Assembly (NCBI GenBank): GCA_013141055.1
Contig: JABFRS010000001.1
Span: 2,228,567-2,292,566 of the forward strand
Source of the DNA: Cyclobacteriaceae bacterium
Lineage (GTDB): Bacteria > Bacteroidota > Bacteroidia > Cytophagales > Cyclobacteriaceae
Direction of reading: 5' to 3'
DNA length: 64,000 nucleotides
Shown: positions 16,286 through 25,742 of the stretch, one piece after another
Position numbering within the stretch: the first letter of the stretch is position 1
How the letters are laid out: each line of letters starts with the position of its first letter
Program-made: the position numbers and the translations under genes
Notes under the pieces: generated by a model
The model's input: only the letters and a program-made list of their open reading frames with translations
Told to the model about the DNA's origin: nothing
The model's database searches: none

Positions 16286-18343
16286 ATGAGAAAAATAATT
16301 TCAGTCTTTTTCCTTGCCTGTTTTTTCCAGGGCTATACTCAAACGGTTCCGACTTTTGAACAAATCATATCTCTTCGTGGTGTGGGAAATCCTGTTCTTT
16401 CACCCGATGGAAAACAAATTGCCTTTACAGTAGGAACAACAGATTGGAATGAGAATCGCTTTGATACAGAGATATGGATTTCCAATGATGGAAGGAAACC
16501 TTTTCAACTAACGAATACCAGCAAAGGAAGCAGTACGAATGTTTCCTTCTCACCCGATGGACAATGGATTGCATTTTTATCAGATCGGGGAAACAAATCA
16601 CAGATTCATGTAATGCGTGCAGATGGCGGTGAAGCGCGCGCTGTAACAAAAGAAGAAGAGTCCGTTGGAGGATTTGAATGGCTTCCATCCGGCACCGGAT
16701 TTATTTTTTCCAAGCAGGAAAAAGAAGACAAGAATAAAAAGGAAATTGAAAAACGCTATGGCGGATTTGAAACGGATGACAAAGAATTCACTCTTTCACA
16801 TTTATGGCAGGTGGACTTCAACACAGATCCCCGTGATCCATCAGAGCTACCCTGTTATCAAACTGTTGATTCATTGAAAGTAAAATCAGGATGCATTCAG
16901 TTTCCTAAAGCAAAGCGGCTAACAGAAGGAAAATTTACAGTCAGCTCTTTTTTAATTTCTCCTGATGGCAAAACCATTGCCTTCAACCATCAACCGGATC
17001 CACTGATCAATTCATTTTCAAAGTCAGACATTTCAACGATAGACATTGCTTCAAGAAAAACCACAAAACTGATTTCCAACCTCAGTTCAGACGGAGTGGA
17101 AGAATGGTCACCCGACTCCAAAGAATTGATTTACACTACGAATCTGTCGGACTCGACTTCAAACTTTTACACCAACTCTAAAGTATTTATTGTAAAGCTG
17201 GCAGATAAAACTTCACGGCAAGTGGCTATAGATTTTGATGAAGATCTTGGTGGAGGCTTTAACTGGAAATCGTCAGGCATTTATTTCACAGTCTTTAATA
17301 AAACAAAAAGACCAATCTATAAGCTTGATCCAGGAACCGGTATAGTTTCAGTTTTTATGAATACACCGGACCAGATCTATGGACTTAGCTTTGCAAAGCT
17401 TGCAGATAAATTTGCTTTCACCGGACGCAATGGCGACGAACTGAATGAAGTTTATGTTTCACCGTTTGCTTCTCCTGCACCAAAGAAGATCACTGAAATG
17501 ACTTCACAGCTTAGTTCATGGAAGCTGGGTACCAGTGAAGTGATCAGTTGGAAAAGCAAGGATGGTGCAACCATTGAAGGAGTTCTTCATAAACCTAAAA
17601 ATTATGATCCTTCAAAGAAATATCCACTGCTGGTCGTGATCCATGGTGGACCCACAGGCATCGACACACCCACACCGGTTCCATCTTACGTTTATCCAAT
17701 TGTTCAATGGCTTGAAAAAGGATGTTTGGTATTGCGTCCTAACTATCGCGGATCAGCGGGGTATGGTGAGAAGTTCAGATCGTTGAATGTTAAAAATCTT
17801 GGAGTAGGTGATTCGTGGGACATTCTTTCAGGTGTTGATTATCTTGATAAGAAGGGCATGATCGATAAAAATAAAATGGGTTGTATGGGTTGGAGTCAAG
17901 GCGGGTATATCTCTGCTTTCTTAACAACGACCAGCAATGTGTTCAAAGGAATTTCTGTGGGTGCGGGAATTTCAGATTGGATGACTTATTATGTGAGTAC
18001 TGACATTCATCCTTTCACACGTCAGTATTTGAAAGCAACACCCTGGAGCGATCAGGCGATCTACAATAAGACCTCTCCTATGTTTTACATCAATCAGGCG
18101 AAGACACCAACATTAATTCAACATGGTGAATTTGATAGAAGAGTACCGATCTCCAACGCATATCAACTGCTTCAGGGACTTCGCGATAAGGATGTCAAAG
18201 CAGAATTAATTGTTTATAAAGGGTTTGGTCATGGAATCTCAAAACCAAAAGAAAGATTAGCAGCAACATGGCACAACTGGCAATGGTTTAATAAATATGT
18301 GTGGGGAGAGAATGTAGAGTTGCCTACTGGAAATGAAAAATAA
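16286..18343 (+). CDS. Exported S9 family peptidase (prolyl-oligopeptidase type)
   Basis: 685 residues. Signal peptide (ends around GYTQ), an N-terminal beta-propeller with TolB/WD40-like repeats (repeated SPDGK/SPDGQ), and a C-terminal alpha/beta hydrolase. The catalytic triad can be read: Ser537 in GWSQGG, Asp617 in HGEFDRR and His649 in GFGHGI. HGGPTG supplies the oxyanion region. It should cleave short peptides in the periplasm (dipeptidyl or acylaminoacyl peptidase-like). Same orientation as a second S9 gene 34 bases on. Confidence 0.9.
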   Translation: MRKIISVFFLACFFQGYTQTVPTFEQIISLRGVGNPVLSPDGKQIAFTVGTTDWNENRFDTEIWISNDGRKPFQLTNTSKGSSTNVSFSPDGQWIAFLSDRGNKSQIHVMRADGGEARAVTKEEESVGGFEWLPSGTGFIFSKQEKEDKNKKEIEKRYGGFETDDKEFTLSHLWQVDFNTDPRDPSELPCYQTVDSLKVKSGCIQFPKAKRLTEGKFTVSSFLISPDGKTIAFNHQPDPLINSFSKSDISTIDIASRKTTKLISNLSSDGVEEWSPDSKELIYTTNLSDSTSNFYTNSKVFIVKLADKTSRQVAIDFDEDLGGGFNWKSSGIYFTVFNKTKRPIYKLDPGTGIVSVFMNTPDQIYGLSFAKLADKFAFTGRNGDELNEVYVSPFASPAPKKITEMTSQLSSWKLGTSEVISWKSKDGATIEGVLHKPKNYDPSKKYPLLVVIHGGPTGIDTPTPVPSYVYPIVQWLEKGCLVLRPNYRGSAGYGEKFRSLNVKNLGVGDSWDILSGVDYLDKKGMIDKNKMGCMGWSQGGYISAFLTTTSNVFKGISVGAGISDWMTYYVSTDIHPFTRQYLKATPWSDQAIYNKTSPMFYINQAKTPTLIQHGEFDRRVPISNAYQLLQGLRDKDVKAELIVYKGFGHGISKPKERLAATWHNWQWFNKYVWGENVELPTGNEK

Positions 18344-18377
18344 AGAATTAGAAAAGAAAATTTAATTGATTCAAAAA

Positions 18378-20564
18378 ATGAAAGCATACTTTAAAATTCT
18401 GATCCTTGTCTTTATAACGACGGTCACTTTCGCACAAAGCAAAAAAGCAATTGTCGCAGGAGACCTGATGAAGATCGCAACAACCCAGCAGATACAGATA
18501 TCTCCTGATGGAACGAAAGCTGTAATGGTCATCGCACGAAAAGCTGTGAAGAATGATAATGAGTATTATTACACAAGACATCTTTCGCTCATTGATCTTG
18601 CAGGAACAAAGGAACCTATACAATTGACTTTTGGAGATAAAATGGATGGTTCTCCGCAATGGTCTCCTGATGGAACACAAATCGCTTTCGTCAGAACTGA
18701 TGGAGATAAATCGCAGGTTTGGATCTTGCCCCTCAGCGGCGGTGAAGCTCATGTTGTGACGAAATCAGAACATGGTGCATCCAATCCAAAATGGTCTCCC
18801 GACGGAAAAAGAATTTTATACTCATCTTCTATTCCCATCTATTCAATTGAAGGTGGAATTCCAACTCCTTACTCTTACGAGCGTCCGGGACGAAAACCTG
18901 GAGACGAACCCAACTTTAAAGGAATGAAAGCGGATGAAAGAAAAAGGACGACAACAACGCCTGACGGAAATCTTGAAGAAGTTCGTGCATGGCTTTCAAA
19001 AAATGCCAGTGAAAGTAATCCCCGTGTTTTAACCAGGCAGAATTTTCAAGGAGAGCTGAATCTTTCACCAGATGAAGACTTTGCACATTTATTTGTGAAG
19101 ACGATTGCTCACGATGAAAAAGCAACTCAATTAACAACGGGTTATCAGGATTTTCAGAATGCGGAGTGGTCACCGGATGGTAAAAGTATTATCTGTACTT
19201 CCCGTGTTTATAAAATTCATCCTGACCGCGAGCGCGACAGTGATCTGTGGATCATCGATGTGAATTCAAAAACAGCGAAGGAATTTTTGACGTGGAAAGA
19301 TTACAGCATTTCAAATCCTGTTTATTCTCCTGATGGAACGCAGATTTTATTTTCAGCAACTTCTATTGTTGACCGCCATGCAACGCAGAATCAAATGGCT
19401 GTGATCGGAGTTAATGGAGGCGCACCTCAATTGATCACAGCATCATTGGATCGTGATGTAAGCAATCCAGCGTGGTCAGCGGATGGCAAGACAATCTATT
19501 TTACTTCTCAGACAGAAGGTGTGATTCCTGTTTTTAGTGTTCCTGCAAAAGGAGGAACAATTACGAAAGTTATATCAGGTCAGAGTGGTGTAAACGATTT
19601 TGATTTGAATGGGGATAAGATCGTGTATGCGTTGACAGAAACAAAAAACCCCTGGGAAGTCTATCTTTTTAATTTGAAGGACAAAGCAACTCGCCAGCTT
19701 ACAAAACTGAATGAAGGTTGGATAAAGGATAAGCAGGTAAGTGTTCCAAAGGAAAATTGGATTACGAGACCTGATGGAACGAAAGTTCAGTACTGGGTTA
19801 TGGATCCCATTGGAAAGAAAGACGGAACAAAGTATCCAACGATTACTAACATTCATGGTGGACCTACAGCAATGTGGGGACCAGGAATATTTTCTATGTG
19901 GCATGAATTTCAACTGGAAACCAGCTGGGGTTATGGTTTGGTCTATTGCAATCCTCGCGGAAGTGGAGGTTATGGAGACAAATTCAAGAAAGCGAATTTC
20001 AAAAACTGGGGAGCGGGTCCTGCTGGCGACATCCTAGGATCGTTGGATGATGCGATGGTAAAAAATTTATGGATTGATAAAGATCAACTCTTTGTAGAAG
20101 GCGGGAGTTATGCAGGCTATATGGTTGCCTGGCTTATCAGTCATGATAATCGTTTCAAGGCGGCTAATGCTCAGCGCGGCGTTTATGATTTAACAACTTT
20201 TATGGGTGAGGGAAATGCCTGGAGCCTTGTACCAAATGACTTCGGAGGTTATCCGTGGGAACCAGAAACAAAGAAGATCCTTGATTCAGAATCACCTTAT
20301 AGTTATGTAAAAAACATTAACACACCTCTTTTAATAATACATGGTGATCAGGATTTGCGCACGGGAACGATTCAGGGAGAGATGCTATATAAAAGTCTCA
20401 AAATTTTGGGAAAACAAGTTGAATACATCCGTTATCCGAAAGAAGGCCACGAACTCACACGAAGTGGTAATCCCGGAAGAATGATGGATCACATGTTGAG
20501 AGTGATAGAATTTTTTGAAAGATATGTGAAGCATCCTGAGCCAGCGGCAGCAACAATGAAGTAG
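18378..20564 (+). CDS. Exported S9 family peptidase (second, divergent copy)
   Basis: 728 residues from the ATG at 18378. An in-frame TTG at 18366 is less likely because MKAYFKILILVFITTVTFAQ is a normal signal peptide on its own. N-terminal beta-propeller with SPDGT repeats, C-terminal hydrolase with Ser577 in GGSYAGY, an acidic pair at ~657/659 in HGDQDLRTG and His691 in EGHELTR. The triad neighbourhood differs from the usual GGSYGG by one Ala. The two tandem S9 genes are distant in sequence and probably have different peptide preferences. Ends at a bidirectional terminator. Confidence 0.9.
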   Translation: MKAYFKILILVFITTVTFAQSKKAIVAGDLMKIATTQQIQISPDGTKAVMVIARKAVKNDNEYYYTRHLSLIDLAGTKEPIQLTFGDKMDGSPQWSPDGTQIAFVRTDGDKSQVWILPLSGGEAHVVTKSEHGASNPKWSPDGKRILYSSSIPIYSIEGGIPTPYSYERPGRKPGDEPNFKGMKADERKRTTTTPDGNLEEVRAWLSKNASESNPRVLTRQNFQGELNLSPDEDFAHLFVKTIAHDEKATQLTTGYQDFQNAEWSPDGKSIICTSRVYKIHPDRERDSDLWIIDVNSKTAKEFLTWKDYSISNPVYSPDGTQILFSATSIVDRHATQNQMAVIGVNGGAPQLITASLDRDVSNPAWSADGKTIYFTSQTEGVIPVFSVPAKGGTITKVISGQSGVNDFDLNGDKIVYALTETKNPWEVYLFNLKDKATRQLTKLNEGWIKDKQVSVPKENWITRPDGTKVQYWVMDPIGKKDGTKYPTITNIHGGPTAMWGPGIFSMWHEFQLETSWGYGLVYCNPRGSGGYGDKFKKANFKNWGAGPAGDILGSLDDAMVKNLWIDKDQLFVEGGSYAGYMVAWLISHDNRFKAANAQRGVYDLTTFMGEGNAWSLVPNDFGGYPWEPETKKILDSESPYSYVKNINTPLLIIHGDQDLRTGTIQGEMLYKSLKILGKQVEYIRYPKEGHELTRSGNPGRMMDHMLRVIEFFERYVKHPEPAAATMK

Positions 20565-20573
20565 ACATGATTC

Positions 20574-20610
20574 AAAAAAAGCCCACGACTTATAATCGTG
20601 GGCTTTTTTA
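20574..20610. terminator. Bidirectional terminator between S9 peptidase and asd
   Basis: Perfect stem GCCCACGA (20581-20588) / TCGTGGGC (20596-20603) with loop CTTATAA, flanked by A7 on the left and T6 on the right, so it works for both convergent genes. Confidence 0.9.
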
Positions 20611-20627
20611 TTTTAGAGATATTGAGA

Positions 20628-21620
20628 TTAATAAACCAGATTCTTCTCCAGCATAAACTCAGCAATCTGAACGGCATTGGTCGCAGCGCCTTTTCTAAGA
20701 TTATCAGCAACGACCCACATATTCAATGTTTTAGGTTGAGATTCATCACGACGAAGTCTGCCAACAAACACTTCGTCTTTTCCATGTGAATGGATTGGCA
20801 TAGGATATATGTTGTTCTTCACATCATCAGATACAATAACACCGGGTGTGTTTTCAAGAATAGCGCGAACTTCAGCAAGATCAAATTCTTTATGGAACTC
20901 GGCATTCACTGCCTCTGAGTGTCCACCCACTGCAGGCACACGTACAGTAGTGGCAGTAACACCAATGGAAGTGTCACCCAAAATCTTGCGGGTTTCATTT
21001 ACCATTTTCAACTCTTCTTTTGTATAACCATTATCCTGAAATACATCGATGTGAGGCAACACGTTCATGTCGATAGGATGTGGATATACTTTTCCTCCTG
21101 TAATTCCCTTGCGTTCATTCATTAACTGTTCAACAGCATTCTTACCTGTGCCTGTTACAGATTGATACGTGGAAACAACAATTCTTTTCAGTTTGTATTT
21201 AACATGTAGCGGAGCCAAGGCCATTACCATTTGAATGGTTGAGCAATTTGGATTTGCAATGATGCGATCATCGATCTTTATCACATGTCCATTAATCTCA
21301 GGCACCACCAGTTTTTTTGAAGGATCCATTCTCCATGCTGAGGAGTTATCGATTACGATCGTACCCCTGTCAGCAAACTTGGGCGCCCACTCCAGTGAAG
21401 TACTTCCGCCGGCTGAGAAAATAGCAACATCAGCCGCCAGATCAACAGCTTCTTGCATTCCAATGATTGTATACTTCTTCTTCTTAAATTCTATTTCCTT
21501 ACCAACACTCTTAGGCGACGCTACCAAATACAACTCATCAAATTGGAAGTTGCGTTCTTCCATAACTTTCAAAATCTCCTGGCCAACCAATCCGGTCGCG
21601 CCCACTACAACTGTTTTCAT
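20628..21620 (-). CDS. asd: Aspartate-semialdehyde dehydrogenase
   Basis: 330 residues. Reduces aspartyl phosphate to aspartate semialdehyde with NADPH, in the shared route to lysine/diaminopimelate, threonine and methionine. The start at 21620 gives MKTVVVGATGLVGQEIL, with the Rossmann GATGLVG loop at residues 7-13; the frame is open further upstream, but that part is not family-like and would overlap the divergent gene. The catalytic Cys is C126 in NPNCSTIQ. A -7 box lies 23 bases upstream. Monocistronic by context. Confidence 0.95.
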   Translation of the reverse strand: MKTVVVGATGLVGQEILKVMEERNFQFDELYLVASPKSVGKEIEFKKKKYTIIGMQEAVDLAADVAIFSAGGSTSLEWAPKFADRGTIVIDNSSAWRMDPSKKLVVPEINGHVIKIDDRIIANPNCSTIQMVMALAPLHVKYKLKRIVVSTYQSVTGTGKNAVEQLMNERKGITGGKVYPHPIDMNVLPHIDVFQDNGYTKEELKMVNETRKILGDTSIGVTATTVRVPAVGGHSEAVNAEFHKEFDLAEVRAILENTPGVIVSDDVKNNIYPMPIHSHGKDEVFVGRLRRDESQPKTLNMWVVADNLRKGAATNAVQIAEFMLEKNLVY

Positions 21621-21643
21621 GACTGTTTCAATTTTTAGAACCG

Positions 21644-21651
21644 CAAAAGTA
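21644..21651 (-). promoter_or_regulatory. Putative asd promoter -7 element (TACTTTTG)
   Basis: On the minus strand this reads TACTTTTG, an exact TAnnTTTG match, 23 bases before the asd ATG. It sits in the 53-base divergent gap to the lamin-tail protein gene. No clear -33 TTTG at the usual distance. Confidence 0.5.
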
Positions 21652-21673
21652 CTACAAATGGTATTTTGGTTAC

Positions 21674-24250
21674 ATGAAGCCGCCAAAAATCATTCTGTTA
21701 ATAATGCTCATCCTTATAACGGGATATAGCAAAGCACAGTTCTCAGATAGTTTTACCGATGGAGATTTTATGTTCAGTCCCTCCTGGACTGGTGATGGAT
21801 CCAAGTTTGTCATCAACTCGGGAAAATTGAAATTACAGGCCCCGGTGATAGCAGAAACAGCATTTTTATCACTTCCAAGTCAGGCAATTCATGGTGGATC
21901 ATGGGAGTTTTATCTTCAAATGGACTTTATCCCCAGCAGTACAAATTATGCAAGGATCTATCTCATTTCGGATAATCCCGATCTCAATCATCCTTTGAAA
22001 GGATACTTTATAAAAGCAGGCAACACTTCGCGTGAAGTAAGTCTTTATCGACAGAACGGCTCTACTGAAACTGAAATCATTGACGGGTTGGATGATCGCA
22101 TTAATCTTCCTACTGTCAGGATAAAGATCAAGGTGACGAGAAATGAGACGGGTGAATGGCAATTGTTTTCGGATGTTGGACCGACAGGATCATACACATC
22201 AGAGGGATTGATCACAGATAACAACTTCACCAACTCTTCCTATTTTGGAGTGAATTGTTTTTATACTTCTACCCGCTCTGATAAATTCTGGTTTGATGAC
22301 TTTATCGTGAATGGCATGCCCGTACCTGATACAACTCCTCCGGCAATTCAATCCACAACAGCGATTCATGCAAATCAAATTGATCTTCTGTTTTCAGAAC
22401 CAGTTGAATCAATATCATCAATACAGCCCGCTAACTTTTTAAGAAATAATGAAGTTCCGGTTTCAACCTTGCTTTCTGCTGACAGCAGAACAATAAGTTT
22501 AATGTATGCAATGGCGATGACCAACGGTGTGAATTATTCCATTCAGGTATCAAATGTTAAAGATCTTGCTGGAAACACCATTGCATCAACGAAAGTGAAT
22601 TGTCTTTTTTTCAATCCGGTATCAATTCATCGGAAGGATATTATTTTTACAGAACTTTTTCCGGACACATCACCTCAGATTGGTTTACCCAATGTGGAGT
22701 TCATAGAAATTTTTAATCGAACCAGTAATCCTTTTAATGTATCTGGATGGAAGTTGTCGGACGGCAGCTCAACAGGAATTTTTCCTTCACAGATCATTCT
22801 TCCGGGAGAGTATTGGATTGTGACATCATCATCTTCTGTCAATCTTTTTTCACGTTATGGACCTACTATCGGACTGGTAAATTTTCCAACTCTTAACAAT
22901 GATGCCGATGTTCTCACGCTGAGAAATGCAGATGACATTACCATTGATTCTGTAGCATACAATCTTGAATGGTATCATGATACAGATAAGCAACAGGGAG
23001 GGTGGACACTTGAGCTTATTGATTCAGAAAATCCATGCGGTGAAGAAGAAAACTGGACAGCGTCTGAAGATAAAAGTGGAGGCACTCCTGGCAGTAAAAA
23101 TGCTGTTTTTGCCAATAAACCGGACCTTTCAGCACCTTTTTTAATAACGGCCTTTCCGGAAACTTTCAATCAGATACTGATCACTTTCAATGAGAAGTTG
23201 GATAAGAGTTCGCTCTTCGCCGAGAATTTTTCTCTTACCCCTTCGGTAACAATCGGGCAATCCTCATTCACCGACACGAGCCAGAAAAAAATCAGAATAG
23301 ATCTATCACAAGGACTGATTGAAAAGCAAGTTTATACACTTGAATTAAAAAACATCAGAGATTGTAATGGTAATCCGGCTGACCCATCTGAAGTTTCTTT
23401 TGGTTTACCCGAAAACACAGAAAATCTGGATGTGCTGGTCAATGAAATTTTATTCAATCCACGCACAGGTGGAGTTGATTTTGTAGAGGCAGTAAATGTT
23501 TCCAAAAAATTTGTGAATCTAAAGGGATGGAAACTCACCAATGACATTAATGGTGAACCAAACACCATCACACTGTTTGTGAATGATGTATTGCTTTCAC
23601 CGAATGAGTTTGCCGTCTTTACTTCCGATCCCTCTATAGTAAAGTTGCAATATGTTAACAGCGCGAGTAAAAATCTTTATAAAACACCAATGCCAGGCTT
23701 TTCCGATGATGCAGGATCCGTGGTTTTGATAAATGAAAGTGGAATAGAAACAGATCGAGTATCCTATTCAAAAGATTGGCACTCAGTATTTATAAAAAGT
23801 GATGAGGGAGTTTCTCTGGAGAGAATTTCTTACAGTGCGTCGTCCAATGATCGTAACAGCTGGACATCAGCAAGTGCTTCAGAAGGATTTGCAACACCTG
23901 GATTTATTAATTCACAACTCCGCAAGAGAGAGGAAGCTGAGGAGGGAGCCGTTACGATTAATCCGGAAATATTTTCGCCGGGAAGCGGCACAAATGATTT
24001 TGTTCAGATCGAATATCATTTTAAGCAAGGTCCTGTTGCTAATGTCCGGATCTTTGACCCACAGGGACATCTTTTAAAAACCATTGCCAATAATGAGACG
24101 TTGGGTACGGAAGGATTCTTACGATGGGATGGTGATCGCGATGATGGAGTGAAAGTAAGGATGGGATATTACATGGTGTGGTTTGAAATTTTCAACTCCG
24201 ATGGAGTGGTGCAAACCTTTAGGAAAAGAGTAGTTGTCTCAGCCCGATGA
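21674..24250 (+). CDS. Large exported lamin-tail-domain (LTD) surface protein with Ig-like domains
   Basis: 858 residues. Signal peptide MKPPKIILLIMLILITGYSKAQ, then a laminin-G/jelly-roll-like region (~25-220), a bacterial Ig-like segment (DTTPPAIQSTTAIHANQIDL), a first LTD (~ residues 318-435: DIIFTELFPD, VEFIEIFNRT, GWKLSDGSS), another Ig-like segment, a second LTD (~590-690: LDVLVNEILFNPRTG, GWKLTND) and a FlgD-like Ig module at the C-terminus (RWDGDRDDGVKVRMGYYMV). LTD proteins of Bacteroidota are cell-surface or secreted, and some accompany nucleases or carbohydrate binding. No catalytic residues recognised. The final ~20 residues could serve as a sorting signal, but no typical T9SS CTD motif is evident. 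Confidence 0.8.
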   Translation: MKPPKIILLIMLILITGYSKAQFSDSFTDGDFMFSPSWTGDGSKFVINSGKLKLQAPVIAETAFLSLPSQAIHGGSWEFYLQMDFIPSSTNYARIYLISDNPDLNHPLKGYFIKAGNTSREVSLYRQNGSTETEIIDGLDDRINLPTVRIKIKVTRNETGEWQLFSDVGPTGSYTSEGLITDNNFTNSSYFGVNCFYTSTRSDKFWFDDFIVNGMPVPDTTPPAIQSTTAIHANQIDLLFSEPVESISSIQPANFLRNNEVPVSTLLSADSRTISLMYAMAMTNGVNYSIQVSNVKDLAGNTIASTKVNCLFFNPVSIHRKDIIFTELFPDTSPQIGLPNVEFIEIFNRTSNPFNVSGWKLSDGSSTGIFPSQIILPGEYWIVTSSSSVNLFSRYGPTIGLVNFPTLNNDADVLTLRNADDITIDSVAYNLEWYHDTDKQQGGWTLELIDSENPCGEEENWTASEDKSGGTPGSKNAVFANKPDLSAPFLITAFPETFNQILITFNEKLDKSSLFAENFSLTPSVTIGQSSFTDTSQKKIRIDLSQGLIEKQVYTLELKNIRDCNGNPADPSEVSFGLPENTENLDVLVNEILFNPRTGGVDFVEAVNVSKKFVNLKGWKLTNDINGEPNTITLFVNDVLLSPNEFAVFTSDPSIVKLQYVNSASKNLYKTPMPGFSDDAGSVVLINESGIETDRVSYSKDWHSVFIKSDEGVSLERISYSASSNDRNSWTSASASEGFATPGFINSQLRKREEAEEGAVTINPEIFSPGSGTNDFVQIEYHFKQGPVANVRIFDPQGHLLKTIANNETLGTEGFLRWDGDRDDGVKVRMGYYMVWFEIFNSDGVVQTFRKRVVVSAR

Positions 24251-24323
24251 CCGGGTATATACTTTATAGTAAATCATACCGACTGCGAAATTTGAGAGGC
24301 GGGGAATTAATTCAGTGAGATTT

Positions 24324-24352
24324 TTTGTTTCACCCTCAGCCGTGTATTTTTG
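24324..24352 (+). promoter_or_regulatory. Bacteroidota promoter before DksA-like gene
   Basis: TTTG at 24324-24327, a 17-base spacer, then TATTTTTG at 24345-24352 (exact TAnnTTTG). The ATG at 24394 is 41 bases downstream. Confidence 0.6.
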
Positions 24353-24393
24353 CGCATCTTTTTTAAACCCATATAGCTGGAGGACTGAGTATT

Positions 24394-25095
24394 ATGGCGA
24401 AATCAGCAAAAAAATCAACAATTAAAGCTAAGAAGGCGAAAGCATCTCCTAAGGCTAAGAAGCCGGTAAAGGTGAAGGCCGTAGTGAAGAAAGCGGTTGC
24501 AAAACCAACAAAGAAAGTTGTTGCAAAGAAAGAGGCACCGAAAGAATTAATGAAGAAAGAATCAGCCCCTAAGAAAGTTGAGAAAGCAACGCCAGTGAAG
24601 AGAGTGGAGACGAAGATTGTTGTGCCAACACCCAAGCCACAGCATGAATTGATCAACTTCCCTGCATTGACACAACGCCCGATTGCACATAAGCAATCAA
24701 AGCCAGCAGTTCAGGATGACAAGACTCGTTATAGTGATGATGAGCTGAGAGAATTCGAAGACCTCATCAAGGGAAAACTGGAGAAATCCAAAGAGGAGTT
24801 TCGCATTCTGAAGGAGACATTGAATCGTAATAATGATGCGGGCACTGACAGTACTTCCGGAGGAAATACAAAGGTGCTTGAAGACGGAGCAGAAACTGCA
24901 GAGAAGGAAAATCTTAGCCAGCTGGCAGCTCGTCAATTAAAATACATCACCAATCTTGAAAATGCTTTGGTGCGTATCAAGAACAGAACATATGGCATTT
25001 GTACTGTGACTGGCAAATTGATCCCTAAAGAGAGATTGATTGCAGTGCCACACACAACACAATCCATTGAAGCTAAAATGATGCAGCACGATTAA
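24394..25095 (+). CDS. TraR/DksA-family protein with Lys/Ala-rich histone-H1-like N-terminal tail
   Basis: 233 residues. The first ~80 are strongly basic and low-complexity (KKSTIKAKKAKASPKAKKPVK and repeats of KKAVAK type), like bacterial histone-H1 homologues. Then comes a DksA-type coiled coil (YSDDELREFEDLIKGKLEKSKEEF) and the C-terminal globular region YGICTVTGKLIPKERL...HTTQSIEAK. Only one of the four zinc-binding cysteines of classic DksA is left. DksA proteins bind in the RNA polymerase secondary channel; the basic tail suggests DNA or RNA binding as well. Own promoter upstream, scpB 34 bases downstream. Confidence 0.82.
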   Translation: MAKSAKKSTIKAKKAKASPKAKKPVKVKAVVKKAVAKPTKKVVAKKEAPKELMKKESAPKKVEKATPVKRVETKIVVPTPKPQHELINFPALTQRPIAHKQSKPAVQDDKTRYSDDELREFEDLIKGKLEKSKEEFRILKETLNRNNDAGTDSTSGGNTKVLEDGAETAEKENLSQLAARQLKYITNLENALVRIKNRTYGICTVTGKLIPKERLIAVPHTTQSIEAKMMQHD

Positions 25096-25129
25096 TATGT
25101 GCAATTAACTATCCGTAAAAAATCGAACT

Positions 25130-25699
25130 TTGGACTTCCTGCAGAATCATATTGAGGCGCTTATTTTTTGTTCGCCATCTCCTATAAAACTGGCTGAACT
25201 AAAATCGTGTCTTTCAGAAATGTTCAATGCAGATGTTCCTGAAGAAGATATCATCGGAGCCATTCAACGCGTCACAGATAAATTCGAACACGAAGACTTT
25301 TCATTTCAATTGAATAAAGCCGGTGGCGGTTATCAGTTCCTGACGAAACCAGCTTACCAGGCGAGCATCGGCATCATGCTCAAGCAACAGTCTAAAAAAA
25401 GATTGTCTACCTCAGCAATGGAAACACTTTCCATCATTGCTTACAAACAGCCTGTATCTAAAACAGAAGTAGAAACTATTCGTGGTGTAAACTGCGATTA
25501 CGCTGTTCAAAAATTACTTGAAAAAGGACTCATTGAAATTCAGGGCAAAGGTGATGGAGTTGGTCGTCCACTGATCTATGGTACCAGTCCAAAATTCATG
25601 GAATACTTCGGTATCAGCGAATTGAATGAGTTGCCAACCCCTAAAGATTTTTCTCAGGAGGTTAACACCATCGGTGACACCTCTGAATCTCAGCAGTAG
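25130..25699 (+). CDS. scpB: Segregation and condensation protein B
   Basis: 189 residues; two winged-helix domains of the SMC-ScpA-ScpB condensin complex for chromosome compaction and segregation. Recognised by FLQNHIEALIFCSPSPIKL, the SAMETLSIIAYKQPVSKTEVETIRG block and GRPLIYGTS. The start must be TTG at 25130: the frame has a stop at 25106 and no ATG or GTG between, and MDFLQNHIEALIF matches family N-termini. The downstream pseudouridine synthase is a common neighbour of scpB. Confidence 0.92.
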   Translation: MDFLQNHIEALIFCSPSPIKLAELKSCLSEMFNADVPEEDIIGAIQRVTDKFEHEDFSFQLNKAGGGYQFLTKPAYQASIGIMLKQQSKKRLSTSAMETLSIIAYKQPVSKTEVETIRGVNCDYAVQKLLEKGLIEIQGKGDGVGRPLIYGTSPKFMEYFGISELNELPTPKDFSQEVNTIGDTSESQQ

Positions 25700-25742
25700 A
25701 ATATTTCCTATCAAGGCAGATTGTGCCTAACTTGTAATAATC

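Noticed and set aside
21235-21729. 164-codon plus-strand frame opposite asd
   Set aside because: Antisense shadow of asd; asd has complete motifs (GATGLVG, NPNCST) and its own promoter box.
23990-24250. C-terminal T9SS sorting domain in the lamin-tail protein
   Set aside because: The end is a FlgD-like Ig module without the typical T9SS CTD end motif (KxxxK or KVIK-like); not supported.
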